A stretch of DNA of 7,595 nucleotides. It comes from Acidimicrobiia bacterium UBA6912. Its GTDB lineage: Bacteria; Actinomycetota; Acidimicrobiia; Spongiisociales; UBA5794. The DNA lies in contig DKBA01000146.1 in NCBI GenBank assembly GCA_002450985.1, forward strand, positions 1,051 to 8,645, read 5' to 3'. This document shows positions 6,673-7,595 of the stretch, piece after piece; the first letter of the stretch is position 1, and each line of letters begins with the position of its first letter. The position numbers were made by a program, and so were the translations under genes. The notes beneath the pieces are model-generated. The model ran no database searches and was not told the DNA's origin. It worked only from the letters and a program-made list of their open reading frames with translations.

Positions 6673-6685
6673 CCCCCACCGGGGG
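6673..6685. terminator. Possible bidirectional hairpin between convergent genes
   Basis: CCCCC-ACC-GGGGG is a perfect 5-bp stem with a 3-base loop in the 69-bp gap between the glycosyltransferase stop and the end of the convergent minus-strand gene. A GGGCCGGCCC palindrome overlaps it at 6683-6692. There is no T-run on either side, so it is a weak candidate for intrinsic termination and may simply reflect high GC. Confidence 0.3.
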
Positions 6686-6742
6686 CCGGCCCGGCTCGGC
6701 TCAGCGGGTGGTTCACGCCATCGCCCCCTCGCATCGCTGACG

Positions 6743-6796
6743 CTCTGCGATCCCCCCGATGGGGCGGCCATACGAACGGCGCTCCTCTCTGCGATC
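6743..6796. repeat. 10-bp direct repeat, 44 bp apart
   Basis: CTCTGCGATC occurs at 6743-6752 and again at 6787-6796, within the end of the broken lipoprotein gene. A CCCCCCGATGGGG run (6752-6764) lies between the copies. It may mark a small local rearrangement near the damaged gene end or be chance. Confidence 0.35.
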
Positions 6797-7147
6797 GAGC
6801 GACGGCCCGATCCGCCCGAAGGCGGTGAACGCCTCGTCGAGGAGCTCAGGTCCGAACGGCTCGTAGGAGACCTCGGTGAACGCCAGCGCCGCCGCTGCCT
6901 CCGGCCCGGTGTCGCTCTTCAGGAACGCGCGGCCGTCGACGAGCACCTTGCGCGTCGTGATCGCCGTGTTTGCGACCGCCATGCGGATCTCGACTGAGTC
7001 TGCGCTGCCCCGCTCACGGTCGACTCTGGCGTCGCCGGTGAGGGTTCCCCCTCTTCGACGAGCTCGGTCTCGATCCTCACCGGCGTCGCAACGAGACCGG
7101 CAACAGCGGCCCGCAGCGTCGCCATGGTCTCCGCCTGCGTCACCTCG

Positions 7148-7175
7148 TCGACGGGGTCGATCTCGACGGGGTCGA
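7148..7175. repeat. 15-bp tandem duplication inside the broken lipoprotein gene
   Basis: TCGACGGGGTCGA occurs at 7148-7160 and again, after two bases, at 7163-7175. On the minus strand it encodes the doubled acidic unit DPVEI-DPVDE in the linker after the signal peptide. The period is a multiple of three, so the frame is kept, consistent with this part having been under coding constraint. Confidence 0.6.
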
Positions 7176-7322
7176 CGAACACGCTCGTCGTCGTCGCCCG
7201 GGTCGTTGGGCCACGGCGTGGGTGCGATCGGCGCTGCCACACGAGGCCGGCACCGCGGCGAGCACGCAGAGCACGCCGATACTCCAACGCTCGATCCGAG
7301 GCAGCCTGGCCATCGGGGCGAG

Positions 7323-7595
7323 CTACCTACCGAGCCGCTTGCGGGCCTTGCGCACCATGGGCTGGAGGCGGGCTGCGAGCCGCTTCGCCTGCCACGCCGC
7401 CGCCGCCGTCGTCGCCTTGGCGCGGAGCCTGGCGCCCGCAGCCGTCCCCGTGACGTCGTAGCCGAGGTCGGAGAGCAGATCTCCTGCGATGGCCTCCACC
7501 AGCGCAACGTCGTCCGGCGCCATCTGCGTGCGCCAGTCCCGCATGCCCTTCGTGACCGGCTGCGCCAGACCCCGGAACGCATCGGGGTGTGGCGT
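7323..7595 (-). CDS. Probable sulfotransferase, C-terminal fragment
   Basis: The last 90 residues of a protein entering from the right edge; an in-frame reading exists all the way to base 7595 and begins TPHPDAFRGLAQPVTKGMRD. The stretch WRTQMAPDDVALVEAIAGDLLSDLGYD, seen in part as VALVEAIAGDLLSDLGY, is the closing helix typical of actinobacterial PAPS-dependent sulfotransferases (W..qls.edv..fe...gdlL.elGY). These transfer sulfate to a hydroxyl of a lipid or sugar. A basic tail rich in Ala, Arg and Lys follows (QAKRLAARLQPMVRKARKRLGR region). The PAPS-binding motifs lie outside the window, so activity cannot be judged. The ATG at 7544 is internal, not the start. It is convergent with the glycosyltransferase and probably co-transcribed with the damaged lipoprotein gene downstream. 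The family call rests on one C-terminal motif. Confidence 0.65.
   Translation of the reverse strand, partial: TPHPDAFRGLAQPVTKGMRDWRTQMAPDDVALVEAIAGDLLSDLGYDVTGTAAGARLRAKATTAAAAWQAKRLAARLQPMVRKARKRLGR

Larger units (their letters stand above)
6713..7313 (-). pseudogene. Small exported lipoprotein-like gene broken by two -1 frameshifts (LppX/LprG-like, tentative)
   Basis: No single frame spans this region, but three frames join into one plausible protein. It starts at the ATG at 7313 with MARLPRIERWSIGVLCVLAAV, a signal peptide leading to a Cys at residue 25 (PASC, a poor lipobox). Near 7206-7210 coding sense moves to the frame giving TTTSVFVDPVEIDPVDEV and ETMATLRAAVAGL. Near 7047-7051, at a run of five G, it moves again to GTLTGDARVDRERG, VEIRMAVANTA, then KVLVDGRAFLKSDTG, ending at a TGA at 6713. 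Adding one base at each break gives 603 nt, exactly 200 codons plus stop. The layout (signal, acidic linker, beta-rich domain with a LVDGRAFLK strand) recalls actinobacterial LppX/LprG-like lipoproteins, but the match is weak. The Arg-rich last 30 residues may also be out of frame. It follows the sulfotransferase stop by nine bases. It could be a pseudogene or a sequencing artefact. Confidence 0.5.

Noticed and set aside
6683..6692. GGGCCGGCCC palindrome as a recombination or attachment site
   Set aside because: No integrase, no second copy and no mobile gene in the window; such palindromes are common at this base composition.
7047..7051. Programmed ribosomal frameshifting at the five-G run
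   Set aside because: No slippery heptamer and no downstream stimulatory structure was evident, and a second break exists nearby; pseudogene or base-calling error is simpler.
6713..7582. 289-codon minus-strand open frame as one protein
   Set aside because: Only its last roughly 110 codons look coding; the first part overlaps the sulfotransferase in another frame and is Arg-rich shadow. It was replaced by the three-frame lipoprotein reconstruction.

Overview
The window is GC-rich bacterial DNA with strong G/C preference at third codon positions, short intergenic gaps and GTG starts beside ATG. This fits a high-GC actinobacterium; the mix of genes (Drr-like ABC-2 exporter, isovaleryl-CoA-type acyl-CoA dehydrogenase, actinobacterial-style sulfotransferase tail, lipoproteins) would suit an Acidimicrobiia-like lineage, but no rRNA or tRNA is present to settle it.

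Layout. Left block, minus strand, read right to left: a secreted beta-helix lipoprotein (3329-1572), an acyl-CoA dehydrogenase (1468-323), and the N-terminal 108 residues of an AMP-forming acyl/amino-acid ligase running off the left edge (326-1). The last two overlap by ATGA and are surely one operon. Middle block, plus strand, divergent from the lipoprotein across a 214-bp regulatory gap: ABC ATPase (3544-4647), its ABC-2 membrane partner (4658-5518) and a GT4-type glycosyltransferase (5531-6643), spaced by 10 and 12 bp and so one operon. Right block, minus strand and convergent with the glycosyltransferase: the C-terminal end of a probable sulfotransferase entering from the right edge (7595-7323), then a small lipoprotein-like gene (7313-6713) whose reading frame is broken twice.

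How it could work together (inference). Sugar transfer, probable sulfation, acyl/aminoacyl activation plus acyl desaturation, an ABC-2 exporter and an exported beta-helix protein related to the CEMIP/TMEM2 group suggest assembly, decoration, export and surface processing of a cell-surface glycoconjugate or polysaccharide. No single gene proves the product. I see no CRISPR array, insertion sequence, integrase, tRNA or phage gene.

The points most worth a second look are the CEMIP/TMEM2-like bacterial lipoprotein, the doubly frameshifted lipoprotein (both breaks repairable by one base in a short G/C run), the ligase/dehydrogenase pair, and two small inverted-repeat structures placed at gene junctions.
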